From: Lawsonella clevelandensis
GTDB lineage: Bacteria; Actinomycetota; Actinomycetes; Mycobacteriales; Mycobacteriaceae
Length of the DNA: 38,421 nucleotides
Direction: 5' to 3'
Assembly: GCF_003241315.1 (NCBI RefSeq)
Contig: NZ_QFOZ01000009.1
Location: 1 to 38,421 of the forward strand
The notes under the pieces were generated by a model, which did no database searches, was not told the origin of the DNA, and worked only from the letters and a program-made list of their open reading frames with translations. The translations under genes and the position numbers were made by a program. Shown piece after piece: positions 7,391 through 16,679 of this stretch. The number at the start of each line of letters is the position of its first letter. The first letter of the stretch is position 1.

Positions 7391-9451
7391 CTAGCGCCAG
7401 ATACGTACCCGCTGGTTTTCCGCCAGCCACATGCCGTCATCCGGCTGCACCTGGAATGCCTCATAGAACTGCGGAATGTTGCGAACAATCTGGTTGCAGC
7501 GGAATTCCGCAGGCGAGTGCGGATCCACGGACAGATAGGTAATGGCCTGCTCTTTGCGGATCTTGGTGCGCCACACGGTAGCCCAGTTGTAGAAAACACG
7601 CTGCAAGCCCGTCATACCGTCCAGGACGGGAGCGTCAGCAACATCATCAATACTCTGTGCTTTCAGAGCCAGCTCGTAGGCCAGTAGCGCAATGGAGAGT
7701 CCGCCCAGGTCGCCAATGTTCTCCCCCAAGGTGAGGGCACCGTTTACGTGGTACACCTGCGGGTCCAGGCCAGTGGGGGTGAGGGCATTGTACTGGTCCA
7801 CAAGGAGCTTGGTGCGTTCGGTGAAGGCGGCCCGGTCGTCGTCAGTCCACCAATTGTCCAGGCAGCCGTCACCATTGTATTTGGAGCCTTGGTCGTCGAA
7901 ACCGTGGCCAATCTCGTGGCCAATAACAGCCCCAATACCACCATAGTTAGCGGCGTCGTCTGCTTCCGCGTCGAAGAAAGGCGGCTGCAAAATAGCTGCC
8001 GGGAAAACGATTTCGTTCATCACCGGGTTGAAGTAGGCGTTTACCGTCTGCGGATTCATGAACCATTCGGTGCGGTCCACCGGCTTGCCTAGTTTTGCCC
8101 ACTCGTAGTCGTCAAGGAAACGCGTCATCGTGCGGCAGTTACCCACCAGGTCAGCAGGATCCAGGTGGACGGAACTGTAGTCGCGCCACTTATCCGGGTA
8201 ACCCACTTTAATAGTGAACTTATCCAGCTTATCCAGGGCTTTCTGGCGGGTAGCGGGAGTCATCCAGTCCAGGTCACGAATGGAGACGCGGTAGGCCTCC
8301 AGCAGATTCTTCACCAGCTGGGTAATGGATTCCTTATAGGCCGGTGGGAAGTGGCGTTCCACATAGACGCGGCCAATGTCTTCACCCAGGAGGGAACTGG
8401 TGAGGGAAACACCACGCTTCCAGCGTTCCCGCTGCTTTTCCGTGCCGGAGAGTTTCGTCCCGAAGAACGCAAAGTTCGCCCGCGAAATATCTTCCGTAAG
8501 CAGTGCTGCGCGGGCGTTAAGAATATGCCACACAGCCCAGGCGGCCAGTGTGGGGAGGGGAGTGTCCGCCCATACGGTGCTGGCACCGGCTAGGAATTCG
8601 GGCTGGCGCACAATGACGGTGCCGGTGTAGTCGCTGGCGTGGGGTGCGGCTACTGCACTGAACCATTCGGCCACGGGGTAGCCGTCGTAGTCTGCGGTGG
8701 CGGCAATGCTGGCGAAGGTGGTGGGGTTGTAGCGGAGTTCCGCTTCCCGGTTGCTGGCCGCATCCAGGTGGTGCTTGGCGATGGCGGTTTCTAGGGCGAC
8801 GATGGCGTCCGCGGCAGCTGCTGGGGTGAGGTCGCTGGTGAGGGGAACGCGGCGGAGGAGCTGCGTCTGTTCCAGCATGGTGGCAACGTGGTCGTGGAAG
8901 GCGGCGAGAGTATCAGCGTGCTGGGGTTCCCGGTAGTAGGCCTCGTCGGGCAGGGAAAGCCCGGATTGGCTGAGGTACACAACGTAGCGGCTGGGGTCTT
9001 TTGCGTCCTGGTCAACGAAGACACCCAGGAGCCCACCAATGCCCACACGCTGCAGTTCGGCGAGGGCGAGAGCCATGCTGCGGTGGTCAGTAACGGTGGA
9101 AAGTAGTGCGAGGTCGGGTTCTAGCGGGGTAAGACCAAGAGAGTTAAGCCGCTCAGTGTCCATGAAGGAGCGGTAGAGGGCGCCAATGCGGGAGTGTGTG
9201 TCGGCGTCATCAATAATGCTGCGGACGCGGGCATCGGAGTCCTCTCGGAGTTGGATGAAAGCGCCGTCGAGAGCGCGGTCGGCGGGAATCTCGTGGGTGG
9301 CCAGCCAGGTGCCGTTGACGTGGTGGAAAAGGTCGTCGGCGGGGCGAATGGAGAGGTCTTGCCCCTCCAAAGTAAGGCCGGAGCGGCTGCCGCTGGCAGT
9401 ATCGCTAGTGTTGCTGGCGGTGTTGTTGGCTGTGCTATTGGGAATGTTCAT
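7391..9451 (-). CDS. zmp1: M13-family zinc metallopeptidase (PepO/Zmp1-like)
   Basis: Endopeptidase of the neprilysin family, 686 residues from the chosen start, close to mycobacterial Zmp1 (about 663). The zinc site is complete: HEIGH at 512-516 within GHEIGHGFDDQG, and ENIGDLGG with the third ligand E577 and supporting D581. The C-terminal CNQIVRNIPQFYEAF segment is also typical of M13. No signal peptide or membrane anchor is present, which agrees with Zmp1-like members rather than membrane-bound neprilysins. The ATG at 9451 is preferred over longer in-frame starts because the upstream extension is not family-like, although the ribosome site is weak. The first ~25 residues are Asn/Thr/Ser-rich low complexity. 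It diverges from the GH25 gene with only about 70 bases between the starts. In M. tuberculosis the homologue affects host inflammasome signalling; that role is not implied here. Confidence 0.92.
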   Translation of the reverse strand: MNIPNSTANNTASNTSDTASGSRSGLTLEGQDLSIRPADDLFHHVNGTWLATHEIPADRALDGAFIQLREDSDARVRSIIDDADTHSRIGALYRSFMDTERLNSLGLTPLEPDLALLSTVTDHRSMALALAELQRVGIGGLLGVFVDQDAKDPSRYVVYLSQSGLSLPDEAYYREPQHADTLAAFHDHVATMLEQTQLLRRVPLTSDLTPAAAADAIVALETAIAKHHLDAASNREAELRYNPTTFASIAATADYDGYPVAEWFSAVAAPHASDYTGTVIVRQPEFLAGASTVWADTPLPTLAAWAVWHILNARAALLTEDISRANFAFFGTKLSGTEKQRERWKRGVSLTSSLLGEDIGRVYVERHFPPAYKESITQLVKNLLEAYRVSIRDLDWMTPATRQKALDKLDKFTIKVGYPDKWRDYSSVHLDPADLVGNCRTMTRFLDDYEWAKLGKPVDRTEWFMNPQTVNAYFNPVMNEIVFPAAILQPPFFDAEADDAANYGGIGAVIGHEIGHGFDDQGSKYNGDGCLDNWWTDDDRAAFTERTKLLVDQYNALTPTGLDPQVYHVNGALTLGENIGDLGGLSIALLAYELALKAQSIDDVADAPVLDGMTGLQRVFYNWATVWRTKIRKEQAITYLSVDPHSPAEFRCNQIVRNIPQFYEAFQVQPDDGMWLAENQRVRIWR

Positions 9452-9481
9452 GTAGCCAGGGTAATCAAATGAGAAATAAAC

Positions 9482-9490
9482 TGTGATAAT
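9482..9490 (+). promoter_or_regulatory. possible extended -10 for the GH25 gene
   Basis: TGTGATAAT fits an extended -10 (TGN-GATAAT). Transcription would start near 9497 and leave a ~22-base leader before ATG 9519. No good -35 is visible, so this is tentative. Confidence 0.3.
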
Positions 9491-9518
9491 GCAGGGGCAA
9501 AAGTTACTATTGATAATT

Positions 9519-10388
9519 ATGAGAACGCGATTGGTTCCCGTGTTAGCTACCCTTGGACTCTCCACCACTCTCCTGGTAGCTCCCGTCACCTCCGGTGTCA
9601 GTCTCGGTCACTTCACCCTTGCCCCCGCCCCCGCATCCGCCTGGGCTAACACACTCAGTAGCGCGACCACCCCAGTCCGAGTGGCGCAGCCGGTCCCCGT
9701 CACCACCCAACCCAATGTTCCCTACGCACAAATGCCCAACGGTATTGATATTGCCTCCTGGCAGCACCCCAATGGGGCAGACGTGGACTTCAAGCGCGTG
9801 CAAAAAGCCGGCTACGCGTATGTTTTTGTGAAGGCGACGGAAGGCACTCACTACAAGAACGAGTACTACGTTAACGACGCGATGGCCGCGCAGGGCAACG
9901 GGGTGCTCATGGGCGGCTATCACTATGCCGACGTGTCCACCGATGCCGCCGCCCAAGCCCGCATGTTTGCCGATGTTATCAAGGTAAAAGGCGGCGCCTC
10001 CCTGCCCCCCGTGCTGGATATTGAGGAAGCAAAAGGTCTTACAGCTGCCCAGTTGAATAAGTGGGTGCGCACATTCCTTCAGGAAACTTACAACCGGATA
10101 GGTCGCAAACCCATCATCTACAGTTACCGTTCTTTCTTGATGAACCAGATGGGGAACACCTCCGACTTCACCAGCTTCCCCCTCTGGATTGCCGACTACA
10201 ACGGCAAGCAAAGCCCCACACTGCCACTGCCTGGCGGCTGGAAAACGTGGACGTTCTGGCAGTACTCGTCACAAACTAGAATTGATGGGATTCAAGCCCA
10301 AAACGTTGACACCAACAAGTTTGGTGGCACCATGCAACAGTTGCGTGCTTTCGCCGCCACCGGTGTTGTCTCCGCATCTAAAAAGTAA
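9519..10388 (+). CDS. secreted GH25 muramidase (lysozyme family)
   Basis: Cell-wall hydrolase cleaving the MurNAc-GlcNAc bond. A signal peptide is followed by the GH25 barrel: GIDIASWQHP (D77 from ATG 9519), FVKATEG, GGYHYA, and the catalytic pair in VLDIEEA (D167 and E169). The end WTFWQYSS ... VDTNKF is also typical. No wall-binding domain is appended, so the protein is essentially a catalytic domain behind an Ala/Pro/Val linker. The start is uncertain: GTG 9483, ATG 9489 and ATG 9519 are in frame and none has a clear Shine-Dalgarno. I chose 9519 because it gives a compact signal peptide (MRTRLVPVLATLG). It is divergent from the M13 peptidase and convergent with the flippase-like gene. No holin or phage gene is nearby, so it appears to be a resident autolysin rather than a phage endolysin. 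Confidence 0.9.
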   Translation: MRTRLVPVLATLGLSTTLLVAPVTSGVSLGHFTLAPAPASAWANTLSSATTPVRVAQPVPVTTQPNVPYAQMPNGIDIASWQHPNGADVDFKRVQKAGYAYVFVKATEGTHYKNEYYVNDAMAAQGNGVLMGGYHYADVSTDAAAQARMFADVIKVKGGASLPPVLDIEEAKGLTAAQLNKWVRTFLQETYNRIGRKPIIYSYRSFLMNQMGNTSDFTSFPLWIADYNGKQSPTLPLPGGWKTWTFWQYSSQTRIDGIQAQNVDTNKFGGTMQQLRAFAATGVVSASKK

Positions 10389-10408
10389 TGCGTGTTGTTT
10401 AGCACTGC

Positions 10409-11893
10409 TTATTGGCAGTGTGCAGCATCGTCTGTAGTGTGGCTTGTTTTGCCCGTAGCGGCTGCTTTTTTAGCTGCAGTATCGTCCGCAGTGTTGTCTG
10501 CAGCATCGTCTTTAGCGTCATTTTTGGTGTCGTTCGTGGAAGTGCCCGCAGCCGCATCGTCGAGTTCCAGGGAGGATGTTTTCTCCGACCCGCGGAAAAG
10601 AACAAACACCAGTATCCAGCCAATAAGCACCATCAGAGCAAAACTGACAAGGCGATACACCAGCACTGTTGCCAGGGAGTTAGCGGCAGTTAAACCACCC
10701 AACGTCAAAGCCCACACAAGAGTGCCGTCAACGGTACCCACACCACCGGGGGTGACGGGCGCGGTACCAATAATCTTGCCGGATACATAGGCGATGGCCA
10801 TACCACCCACACTGGGGTGCGCTCCCACCGCATAGGCGGCAAACCCCATGCAGGCTACGTCTGCTATCCAGTTAAAGAAAGACCAGCCGAAAGACTTCAG
10901 TAATTCTTTCTGGGATAGTTCCACTGCATCCATCTGCTCCATCGTGGAGTGCAGTTTATCCAGGGCAGGCTGCGGATCCTTATGGCGTTTCTTCTGCACC
11001 CACGCAACAATGGGGCGAATACGGCCCTCGATAAGTTTGGGATTATGCATGGCCCACTGCAGTATTGCCAGTACCGCAATGAGGGCAACTAGTGCCGCCG
11101 ATAAAAGATACGGGTTGGAGGTGGTGCCAACAAAAATACAGCCACCTAACCCCAGAATGGTTAGGCCCACGCCAGCCAGAACACCCGAAACAACCAACTG
11201 CCAGGTGGCCACCACAGTGCTGGCCCCAAGTTTTCGGGTTTCCCGGTAGGTTAGTGCTGTTCCCAGGACGGGGCCACCCGGTATGGAGCCGGAGAGTGCA
11301 TTCGAGGCGAAAACAATGGCGGTATTTTTCCAGAAGGGGGAGTGCACGCCGGCCGCCCGCAGCAGCGTCCACTGGACCGCCGCAAACGACAGCATGGAGG
11401 CCATCGCGGCAGCTATACATGCCGCCAGCCACCAATAGTTCGCGGTGCGGATAGCGACAAACGCATCTTTCAAGAAGGGTGTGCGTTCGTAGAGAACGAA
11501 GAGGATAGCAGCCAGAATGGCCAGCATAATGAAGGAGCGGATCCAGCGTGGAATAGCATTCCACGTGCTCTTCACGCCCTTACAGAACTTCTTTATTTTT
11601 GAAGGGCGGTGTTTTTTGGATTTTTTCTTTGCTGGTCCAGTGACATGGGTGGAGCCGTCTTCGTCTGTCACTGTCTCAACATAGAACGTTCCGGGGTCAG
11701 TAGAATCATCTTCTAGGACGTCATCGGCAGTGTTGGTGGCAGTATTGTTGGCAGCGTTGCTGGTAGTGCTACTGAGGGGACTCTCTGCTAGAACGTCGTC
11801 AGAAATATTAGCGACGGTGCTAGTGGATATTGTTTTTTTAGGTACTGCTTTTTCAGGTACTGCGGATTGCGTCCCATGCTTGCTCGTGTGCAA
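10409..11893 (-). CDS. flippase-like membrane protein (LPG synthase TM-region / UPF0104 family)
   Basis: Polytopic inner-membrane protein of the PF03706/TIGR00374 type. Conserved segments are SIPGGPVLGTALTYR and APVTPGGVGTVDGTLVWAL, which mark this family; the soluble lysyltransferase domain of MprF is absent. About seven to eight hydrophobic segments lie between residues ~115 and ~440. Both ends are low complexity: an Asn/Thr/Asp-rich N-terminus followed by a Lys-rich stretch, and an Asp/Ala/Thr-rich C-terminus. It lies 53 bases after the mmpL3 stop on the same strand, so it is likely the last gene of that operon and could move a lipid or lipid-linked precursor; that role is inference. The start is a TTG at 11893 with no good Shine-Dalgarno; no ATG or GTG is available upstream in frame before a stop. 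Confidence 0.83.
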   Translation of the reverse strand: MHTSKHGTQSAVPEKAVPKKTISTSTVANISDDVLAESPLSSTTSNAANNTATNTADDVLEDDSTDPGTFYVETVTDEDGSTHVTGPAKKKSKKHRPSKIKKFCKGVKSTWNAIPRWIRSFIMLAILAAILFVLYERTPFLKDAFVAIRTANYWWLAACIAAAMASMLSFAAVQWTLLRAAGVHSPFWKNTAIVFASNALSGSIPGGPVLGTALTYRETRKLGASTVVATWQLVVSGVLAGVGLTILGLGGCIFVGTTSNPYLLSAALVALIAVLAILQWAMHNPKLIEGRIRPIVAWVQKKRHKDPQPALDKLHSTMEQMDAVELSQKELLKSFGWSFFNWIADVACMGFAAYAVGAHPSVGGMAIAYVSGKIIGTAPVTPGGVGTVDGTLVWALTLGGLTAANSLATVLVYRLVSFALMVLIGWILVFVLFRGSEKTSSLELDDAAAGTSTNDTKNDAKDDAADNTADDTAAKKAAATGKTSHTTDDAAHCQ

Positions 11894-11946
11894 GGAGGGG
11901 ACGTAGGGTGCCCTGATGTCGTTAATGTCAGGGAGTTCCTTTTCCG

Positions 11947-14900
11947 TCAGTTTTCGTTATCCTCTCGTAGGCGTCGCATAAGTTCTTCTGTGGTGATGGG
12001 TTGTCCTTCATTACGGGAGTCAACCCAGCTGCCACTGTTACTGCTGTTGTTCTTCTTGTGTGTGGTTTTACTGGAGGGCGTATCCGTCTTGTCTGCTTGA
12101 GCAGTGTTATGAGTACGACTGTGGGGAGTCGTGTTTTCAGTATGCGGAGTAAGAGTATGCAGGCGGCTAGTGTGGCCACTGCGGTTACTCACGTGGTTAT
12201 CCAGTCTACGTGCTCGCGCCGTTGGGCGAGAAACGGGATGTAGCCCCGGGCGAGATGTGTCAACGGTTTCATACTCGTCCGTGTGGTAGGACTGGCGTTG
12301 CGTATCCGTATGTTGGAAAAGCTCACCGTAATTGTCGTCCATGCGGGATCTAATCGCCGTATCATCGGCTGTATTCTCGCCGGTGTTGAAATCCTCATAG
12401 GGGTTCGATGTCGCCGCATCGAGCGCTGCTGCTTGGGCTGCTGCCTGGGCTTCCCGCTGTGCACGCATTTGGGCTTCCCGCTGGGAGCGGCGAATATCCT
12501 CGACGGCCTGTCGCTGTTCAGCATCTTTACGGGCACGACGGCGGCCGAAGAAACCATGTGATTTCTTATGCTTTTTACCCGTACCTGTATTACCCGTACC
12601 CGCATTGTTCGTAGTGTCCGTACGATTATCCGTGGTGACGGTAGCATTCTCGCCATCTGTAGGGCTGGCTACGGTGCCATTATCGGCGCTGGCAGGTGCT
12701 TGGTCGTCGGCCGATACGTGGTCGGCTATCTGCTGGGCAGTAAAAGTGCGGGGTTCGCTAAAGCCCGTATCCGTCGAAATATCCTGCAGTAGGGTGGGAT
12801 CTTTAATGCGTCGGGCAGAACGTTCCGCGTTCGCGTCCGCACTGGTTGCACTAACCGCTGCAAGCTCGGTGCCGGTAGCGAAGTTCACAAGGGACAGGGT
12901 GGAGTCGTCTAGTTCGGATTCCTTCAAACCAATCTTGTGCTGTACCCGTTTCATGCCTGCGGGAGCCCACCAGTTATCGTCACCCAGTACCCGCATGACG
13001 GCCGGAACCAGCAGCATACGCACAATGGTGGCGTCCAGGAAGAGGGCGATTACCATGCCGAAGGCAATGTATTTCATCATGACGATTTCGGAGAATCCGA
13101 AGACGCCCGTCACCACAATCATGATGGTGGCTGCGGCGGTAATGATGCGGCCGGTGGAGGCCGTGCCGAAGCGAATCGACTCTTGGGTACTGTGTCCGGC
13201 GGCGTGCGCCTCCACCATGCGGGAGACCAGGAACACTTCATAGTCGGTAGATAGGCCGAACAGGATAGCCACGATAAGGACGAGGACGGCGCTCATCATG
13301 GGGCCGGGGGTGAAGTTGAGGGCGTCGGCGCCCACCCCGTCAATAAAGATGAGGGTGAGGATACCCAGGGTGGAGGCCATGGAGAGGAGGGTCATAAGGA
13401 TTGCCTTAATGGGCAATACTAGTGATCCGAAGGTGAGGAACATGAGGATGGTAATAGCCACCAGCATGTATATGGCCATGCCTGGTAAATGCTTCAGCAG
13501 GGCGTCAATGGAGTCTTTCTCCAGGGCGGGGTTACCGCCTACGTAGGCGTGGGAGCCGTCCATGTTGGTGCCGGCGAATTGGCTGGTGCCGCCGCCGGAG
13601 TAGAGCATGTCCAGTTTGTCGCGGATGTCGCCCACTACTTTCGAGTTGTTTTTCATGTCAACAACGCCGGAGTGGAGGACGGTGATGGCTTTGCCGTCTT
13701 TATCCACAGGTGTTTGTTTCACAACGTGGAAGTCGCCGGTGAGGCCCTTGACCTGGTTAATCTCCGCTAAGATAGCGCCGGTTTGCACACCCGTGGAACC
13801 AGTAATAACCACTTTCACCGGGTTGGTGCGCATCTCTGGAAACTCTTTATCGAATGCTTCCTGCGCCAGGCGAGTCTTGTTATCGGGCGGCAGATACGTT
13901 TCGTTCACGCCACCAAATTGAAGATTCCCCATGGGGAGAGCCAACCCCAACATAATGAGGACAATGGGCACAATGGTGGCGGCGGGGTGTTTCATCGCAT
14001 TGCCGGAGATGCGTCCCCAGAAACCGTTATAGAGCTCCAGCGGGGTGGGTTCTTTCTTCCGCCTGCCAATGTGGAGGGCGTCAATGTGCTTCCCCAGGTA
14101 GCTCAGCAAGATGGGGAGAATGGTGAGGGAGAAAACGGCGGCCTGCAGCACCGCAGAAATGGTGCCGTAGGCAACGGATTTAAGGAAGGCCTGCGGGAAG
14201 ATCAGCATGGAGGAGAGGGAAACTCCCACCATAATGGCTGAAAATGTGACAGTTCTGCCCGCTGTGGCAATAGTTCGGGTGACGGCGGTTCTAGTGTCGA
14301 AGCCCTCTGCCATTTCTTCGCGGAAGCGGCTCACAATAAAGAGGGCGTAGTCAATGGCCAGGCCTAGGCCAATGAGGGTAACGCAGGACTGTGCGAAGGC
14401 GTTGACCTCCGTCGTCATACTGATAAGAGTGAGAATGCCGGTGGAGCCAATAATGGAGAGGCCACCCACAAGCAACGGCAGGAGGGCTGCCAACACGCCA
14501 CCGAACACAATGATGAGGAGAATACCGACAATCGGAAGACCCATCAGTTCGGAGCGTTTAATGTCCTTGGCCATGCCGGTGTCCAATGCCCCAGAGACGG
14601 GGGTTTGGCCGGCAATATGTTGGGAGACGCCCTTAACGGGAACCTGGTCTTCAATCTTTCGGTAGTTTTTCAGGATGTCATTGCCCCAGCCTTTCAGGCG
14701 GATGGAGGCCATGGCATGTTTTTTGTCCTTGGTCACCAGCATGCTCTGGTGCGTGTTCCAGTAGCTGGCAATGCCGTCAACGTATGTGGGGTTGTCTTTT
14801 TTTAGCTGGTCCAGGTGGTTTTGGACGGTGTTGGCAAAGTCTTTATCGTCAACGGTTTTTCCGGCGGGTGCGTCATACATGACGACGACGTCGGCGGAAT

Positions 14901-15093
14901 TGTCGCGCCCAAATGTGTGTTCTTCTGTGTCCGCGGCGGTAATGGAGTCGCTGGCAGGGTCGAACCATCCGGATTGGCTGAGGTAGTCGGGGAGTTTCTG
15001 TCCCACAACTCCAAGTGCCGCAACCAGCACGACCATGATGATAAGTACAAGCACCCGGTGGCGCTGCACAAATTCGCCCCATTTGCTAAACAT
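11947..15093 (-). CDS. mmpL3: MmpL3-type RND transporter of mycolate glycolipids
   Basis: Inner-membrane, proton-driven exporter of the MMPL family, which in mycobacteria flips trehalose monomycolate for outer-membrane assembly and is essential there. The family match is strong: QSGWFDP near residue 40, GLGLAIDYALFIVSRFREE with the D248-Y249 pair, and LFGLSTDYEVFLVSRMVEA with D617-Y618. These two Asp-Tyr pairs form the proton relay. LVPAVMRVLGDDNWWAP marks the end of the last helix. The ~300-residue cytoplasmic tail (from about 745) is Gln/Arg/Ala-rich and then Thr/His/Asp-rich, longer and less conserved than the transport core. The start has a strong AGGAGG seven bases upstream and overlaps the stop of the NYN gene by 8 bases (15086-15093), implying translational coupling. 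Confidence 0.95.
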   Translation of the reverse strand: MFSKWGEFVQRHRVLVLIIMVVLVAALGVVGQKLPDYLSQSGWFDPASDSITAADTEEHTFGRDNSADVVVMYDAPAGKTVDDKDFANTVQNHLDQLKKDNPTYVDGIASYWNTHQSMLVTKDKKHAMASIRLKGWGNDILKNYRKIEDQVPVKGVSQHIAGQTPVSGALDTGMAKDIKRSELMGLPIVGILLIIVFGGVLAALLPLLVGGLSIIGSTGILTLISMTTEVNAFAQSCVTLIGLGLAIDYALFIVSRFREEMAEGFDTRTAVTRTIATAGRTVTFSAIMVGVSLSSMLIFPQAFLKSVAYGTISAVLQAAVFSLTILPILLSYLGKHIDALHIGRRKKEPTPLELYNGFWGRISGNAMKHPAATIVPIVLIMLGLALPMGNLQFGGVNETYLPPDNKTRLAQEAFDKEFPEMRTNPVKVVITGSTGVQTGAILAEINQVKGLTGDFHVVKQTPVDKDGKAITVLHSGVVDMKNNSKVVGDIRDKLDMLYSGGGTSQFAGTNMDGSHAYVGGNPALEKDSIDALLKHLPGMAIYMLVAITILMFLTFGSLVLPIKAILMTLLSMASTLGILTLIFIDGVGADALNFTPGPMMSAVLVLIVAILFGLSTDYEVFLVSRMVEAHAAGHSTQESIRFGTASTGRIITAAATIMIVVTGVFGFSEIVMMKYIAFGMVIALFLDATIVRMLLVPAVMRVLGDDNWWAPAGMKRVQHKIGLKESELDDSTLSLVNFATGTELAAVSATSADANAERSARRIKDPTLLQDISTDTGFSEPRTFTAQQIADHVSADDQAPASADNGTVASPTDGENATVTTDNRTDTTNNAGTGNTGTGKKHKKSHGFFGRRRARKDAEQRQAVEDIRRSQREAQMRAQREAQAAAQAAALDAATSNPYEDFNTGENTADDTAIRSRMDDNYGELFQHTDTQRQSYHTDEYETVDTSRPGLHPVSRPTARARRLDNHVSNRSGHTSRLHTLTPHTENTTPHSRTHNTAQADKTDTPSSKTTHKKNNSSNSGSWVDSRNEGQPITTEELMRRLREDNEN

Positions 15094-15868
15094 TCAGTGC
15101 CTCCTCGGGGTGCTCATCACTGCGCTCATCAGTGTTCTCATCATTGTGCTTAGTGTGAGGATCGGTACTGCTTTGGCTAGTGTGCTGCTTGTCGTCATCG
15201 GGGACGATGGAGTCGCTGCGGTCAGTGGCGCGGTGGAGGAGCGCGCGGAGGGGACGGAAGGGTTGTAGCCAGGCGCCACCGCTGGGGAGATGCTCAAGAT
15301 CCATGCGGGGGAGTGGATGTTGGAAGAGTCCTTCTATTTCTTCCACGTCAACGAAGGTAAGGTTAGGGTCTTCCATCGCCCATGTGCATTCTTCCGCGAA
15401 GCCCAGCACAATAGCGCGTATTCCTTGCGCAGCGAGGTCATCTAGGGTGGCCTGGAAGTTGCGGCCGTCAGCGGAGGCAATAACAACAAGTTTGAGGTTG
15501 CCCTCAGCAAGACGGGTGGAGAGGTGCCGGAGCATGTCCTCGTCAACGTCGCTATCGGCGGTTTCTTTGGGTTTGGCGAAAACAGAGAAGCCTATGTTGC
15601 GGAGGGCGTCTATCCAGGAGTGAATGCCCTCAATGTTGGACTCGTTAACGTTGGTGAAAAGTGTAGCTTCACAGATGATGTTCTCGGGGTCGCAGTTTTC
15701 TTCGGCGGCTACTGCGGCGCCTTGTTGGAGGAGCCATAGGCCGGCGGCGTCGAAGCGGGGGCGCTGGTAACTGTTGGGGCGGCCTCTCACAATGGCGGAA
15801 AGACCCATGTCCATATTGGGTGCGTCCCAGATGAGAAGTGCACGTGCAGGCGTGCTGTTACTGGTCAT
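15086..15868 (-). CDS. NYN-domain protein, trmB-mmpL3 operon
   Basis: A 260-residue protein with one NYN (PIN-like) domain, expected to be a metal-dependent RNase. Visible motifs are LLIWDAPNMDMGL near the N-terminus with its acidic cluster, SDVDEDMLRHLS in the middle, and VIASADGRNFQATLDDLAAQGIR. The usual SxDxDF is here SADGRNF, so one acidic position has changed. The C-terminal ~60 residues are low complexity (Asp/Thr/His/Glu). The start at 15868 is fixed by AAGGAGA seven bases upstream; the longer frame to 15940 is trmB overlap. It overlaps the trmB end by 11 bases and mmpL3 by 8. From memory Rv0207c occupies the same place in M. tuberculosis, so the link to mmpL3 is old. The substrate is unknown. 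Confidence 0.88.
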   Translation of the reverse strand: MTSNSTPARALLIWDAPNMDMGLSAIVRGRPNSYQRPRFDAAGLWLLQQGAAVAAEENCDPENIICEATLFTNVNESNIEGIHSWIDALRNIGFSVFAKPKETADSDVDEDMLRHLSTRLAEGNLKLVVIASADGRNFQATLDDLAAQGIRAIVLGFAEECTWAMEDPNLTFVDVEEIEGLFQHPLPRMDLEHLPSGGAWLQPFRPLRALLHRATDRSDSIVPDDDKQHTSQSSTDPHTKHNDENTDERSDEHPEEALNV

Positions 15869-16679
15869 GTGGGTCTCCTTCCGGGCGTTGCCAGATGAAC
15901 TCGTGGATAGCGCGCCCTTCGCGTAAACCTTTCCCCTCAAATTTAGTCGTGGGGCGCTGCAGGCTCATGGGGGCGGGGGTGGCAAGCCCCTCATGCCGCC
16001 GGATAAGGTAGCGGCAAGCGTCGCCGGTTTCTTCTATAAATTCAGCATATTCAGCATGGTCGGTTGCAACATGCAGGATACCGCCGGGGCGCATAACACT
16101 GGCGATCAGTTCGAAAGTACCAGGTTGCAGGAGGCGACGCTTGTGGTGGCGGGCTTTCGGCCAGGGGTCGGGGAAAAAGACGCGCACGCCGTCTAGGTAG
16201 TTGCTGGGGAGCATACTTTCCATGATGTCGACGGCGTCGCCGCGGAGCAGACGAATGTTAGGGATGTCTTCTCGCACCATGCGGGCCAGGAGTTGTGCCA
16301 TGCCGGGCTTGTACACTTCTAGCGCTAGGACGTTGATGTCCGGTTCGTTTTTCGCCATGGTGCTGGTGGAGGTGCCAGTGCCGAAGCCAATTTCCAGGAC
16401 GGTGGGGGCGGTGCGTCCAAACCACGTGTCAATGTCGGTGGTGCTTAGGCGGTCATCGCAGACGTCTTTTCCTAATTGGGGGAAATACTCGTCCCAGATG
16501 GCTTGTTTGGCATCGGAAATAGCGCCCTTGCGGGCACGGAAAGCCGTCACCCGGGGGTAGAGCCGGGAGGAGGAGTCGCGTTTGGCGTTGTGGGCGCGTT
16601 TTTCAGCGGCGAGTGCTTCCCGGTATGCAGGATCATTCCAGCGCGCGTTGCGCGTAGAGGAGTTAGAGTCTGGGCGCAT
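15858..16679 (-). CDS. trmB: tRNA (guanine-N7-)-methyltransferase
   Basis: SAM-dependent enzyme that makes m7G46 in the variable loop of tRNAs. The SAM site VLEIGFGTGTSTSTMA, the second strand ALEVYKPG, the signature VFFPDPWPKARHHKRRL, and the C-terminal RPTTKFEGKGLREG are all present. The basic N-terminal ~60 residues are common in actinobacterial members. The start is ATG 16679 (AAGG at a suitable distance); the GTG at 16685 lies too close to that site. It is the first gene of the trmB-NYN-mmpL3-flippase-like operon and overlaps the next gene by 11 bases. The intergenic region upstream is shared with the divergent unknown operon. Confidence 0.95.
   Translation of the reverse strand: MRPDSNSSTRNARWNDPAYREALAAEKRAHNAKRDSSSRLYPRVTAFRARKGAISDAKQAIWDEYFPQLGKDVCDDRLSTTDIDTWFGRTAPTVLEIGFGTGTSTSTMAKNEPDINVLALEVYKPGMAQLLARMVREDIPNIRLLRGDAVDIMESMLPSNYLDGVRVFFPDPWPKARHHKRRLLQPGTFELIASVMRPGGILHVATDHAEYAEFIEETGDACRYLIRRHEGLATPAPMSLQRPTTKFEGKGLREGRAIHEFIWQRPEGDPHDQ

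Noticed and set aside
9519..10388. GH25 gene as a phage endolysin
   Set aside because: It has a signal peptide and no holin, integrase or structural phage gene nearby.
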